Shown piece after piece: positions 62,864 through 64,000 of a stretch of 64,000 nucleotides of DNA. Source of the DNA: Methanomethylovorans hollandica DSM 15978 (lineage in GTDB: Archaea > Halobacteriota > Methanosarcinia > Methanosarcinales > Methanosarcinaceae); the NCBI RefSeq assembly GCF_000328665.1, contig NC_019977.1:1604011-1668010 (forward strand). The letters run 5' to 3'. Both the position numbers and the translations under genes were made by a program. The notes below the pieces were generated by a model. The model did no database searches. It was not told the origin of the DNA and saw only the letters and a list, made by a program, of their open reading frames with translations. The number at the start of each line of letters is the position of its first letter. Position 1 is the stretch's first letter.

Positions 62864-64000
62864 TTATTCCTCCTGTGAACTATATTCTTCGGGACCACTT
62901 TCAAATCGGGAAGCCCAGTGTTTGCTTTCTTCGCCAGTGACTGCCGTATATGTGCCTTCTCCTGAAAGTACAGTGCTTCCGTTTCCTTCGATTTTCAGAT
63001 CAAGTTCTGTACCTTTTATCATAACCGTAAGCCTGCTACCCGAAATGCTCACTTTGGCTGTAAGGTCAGAATATACCAGTGCTCTCTTTTGCTCAGCCTC
63101 AAGGGAATTATCTAGTTCCAGGACTATTTCAGAACCATTGCTGATCTTTATTTTTGCATCGCCTGCATGGTCCTTGATCACAAGCTGCGCATCATCTATT
63201 GTCATCTCTGCGGCTATATCTCCTGAAAGTACAGCAGTACCATTGCCTTTTGCCAGAAGTGTGCCATCACCATTAAGGGAAACTACTCCCTGCCTGTAAG
63301 TTTGAAGGATCCGAGATATCCTAGAGAGCACAGCATTTGCATCTTTGAGGTTCTCTGCCGAAGCACTCCAATATTTCCCTGAAGTGTCACCACCATTCTG
63401 ATACGTCTCTCTTGCACGTTCCCTATTCTGCCGGGCTTGTTCTATAAGACCATTGTATTCCAGGAGCAATTCTTCAAGTTCTGAAGTATCCTCTCCCTGA
63501 TTTTGAAGTATTTCCACTTCCAGCGAAAGGCGCTCTGAAAGAGAGGTGGACTTGTTCAGATAAATCTCAACTTTATCATCTACGAATTTTACCCTTGTCT
63601 TGTAGGCGTCTTTCACGGCATCTCTCCAGATATCATGAATATTCCTGGCCGACTTAGCGAGTTCCTTGGTTGTGGTAGCATTTTCAACAATATACTTTTC
63701 AGCATCAAGTTTAGAGATATGGTCATCGAGGTCAGCAATGATCTCATCGGCATCTTCTCTCTGAGATTCATCCACTTTCTCCTTAAGGTCTTCTAAATTA
63801 GATATTGTATAATCAATGGTTTCAAGCAAATAGGCCTGCCTTACCTCAAAAACTTCCTTTGAAGAAGCATTGATCTTACCACTGTTCATGTTGACATTTA
63901 TTTGCTGTAATTTTTCCTTTGCAGCAAAATAATCATCTCTGTTCTTTTGCTGTCTTTCAGTGGCACCTTTGTCATCCGGATCATCATTGCCACTTACCGA
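62864..64000 (-). CDS. Coiled-coil envelope protein with beta-strand C-terminal domain (partial, 5' end outside window)
   Basis: The frame is open to the right edge, so the N-terminus is missing; a Met at 63889 is unlikely to be the start. Starting at the edge, the protein has an Asp/Gln-rich stretch, then long helices with coiled-coil character (YTISNLEDLKEKVDES, then LSERLSLEVEILQNQGEDTS) and finally about 140 residues of strands. In these, GNGTAVLSGD and GNGSTVLSGEGTY form a repeat seen in methanogen surface proteins. A role at the cell surface together with the adjacent lipoprotein is inferred. Confidence 0.75.
   Translation of the reverse strand, partial: SVSGNDDPDDKGATERQQKNRDDYFAAKEKLQQINVNMNSGKINASSKEVFEVRQAYLLETIDYTISNLEDLKEKVDESQREDADEIIADLDDHISKLDAEKYIVENATTTKELAKSARNIHDIWRDAVKDAYKTRVKFVDDKVEIYLNKSTSLSERLSLEVEILQNQGEDTSELEELLLEYNGLIEQARQNRERARETYQNGGDTSGKYWSASAENLKDANAVLSRISRILQTYRQGVVSLNGDGTLLAKGNGTAVLSGDIAAEMTIDDAQLVIKDHAGDAKIKISNGSEIVLELDNSLEAEQKRALVYSDLTAKVSISGSRLTVMIKGTELDLKIEGNGSTVLSGEGTYTAVTGEESKHWASRFESGPEEYSSQEE

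Noticed and set aside
1-64000. CRISPR arrays, insertion sequences, rRNA genes
   Set aside because: No regularly spaced repeats, transposase genes with terminal repeats or rRNA-like sequence were seen on reading the window.

Overview
The window is a chromosomal piece of a methanogenic archaeon of the Methanosarcinales, most likely a methylotrophic member of the Methanosarcinaceae. The evidence is an mcrBDCGA operon with the methanogenesis marker gene mmp10 beside it, an archaeal D-family DNA polymerase large subunit, archaeal ribosomal protein and RNA polymerase subunit genes (uL13, uS9, eL18, uS2, Rpo10, Rpo6), the archaeal mevalonate block (isopentenyl phosphate kinase, type 2 IPP isomerase, mevalonate kinase), and a seven-gene Mrp antiporter operon as described in Methanosarcina. 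The genus cannot be fixed from the sequence alone.

Region 1 (1-17476, all minus strand) is an almost uninterrupted operon for a contractile injection system of the extracellular (eCIS/Afp/PVC-like) type. In order of transcription it encodes a small Cys/His protein, a double AAA+ ATPase, a Pvc16-type cap protein, a two-domain CarboxypepD_reg protein, one tail sheath, a tube protein, a tail assembly protein with a CxxC motif, a DUF6760 protein, a second tube protein, an unrecognised protein with a helical tail, a LysM tube-baseplate adaptor, a gpD-like hub, a gpV-like spike, a PAAR tip, a gp25-like wedge, two baseplate J-like proteins and the start of a propeller-like tail protein cut by the window edge. 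No capsid, portal, terminase or integrase gene is seen.

Region 2 (17929-32144) holds pyruvate phosphate dikinase, then a long minus-strand housekeeping block: prenyl diphosphate synthase, RNase J, mevalonate-pathway genes, MEMO1, uS2, Rpo6, an intron-containing tRNA-Pro(CGG), Rpo10, uS9, uL13, eL18, two small conserved proteins and SerA. Region 3 (32359-43682) has AlaX, an MFS transporter, small proteins, an SLC13/ArsB-type transporter, two decayed genes and mrpABCDEFG, whose six junctions all have the form ATGA. Region 4 (43683-50965) has a RuBisCO-family protein that has lost most of its catalytic residues, Sua5, two small proteins and PolD large subunit. Region 5 (50970-59754) is the methyl-coenzyme M reductase neighbourhood: Mmp10, a long mcr leader rich in inverted repeats, mcrBDCGA and a hydantoinase/oxoprolinase-like protein. 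Region 6 (59755-64000) has aroA, a DUF488 protein, HtpX, a small lipoprotein and an envelope-type protein that runs off the right edge.

The points most worth following are the injection system; the catalytically altered RuBisCO-like protein with a long leader and a G-rich hairpin upstream; two genes (tail sheath and small lipoprotein) that appear to start at AUU, each 8 nt after an AGGAGG ribosome binding site; and inverted-repeat leaders before mcr and the ribosomal protein operon.
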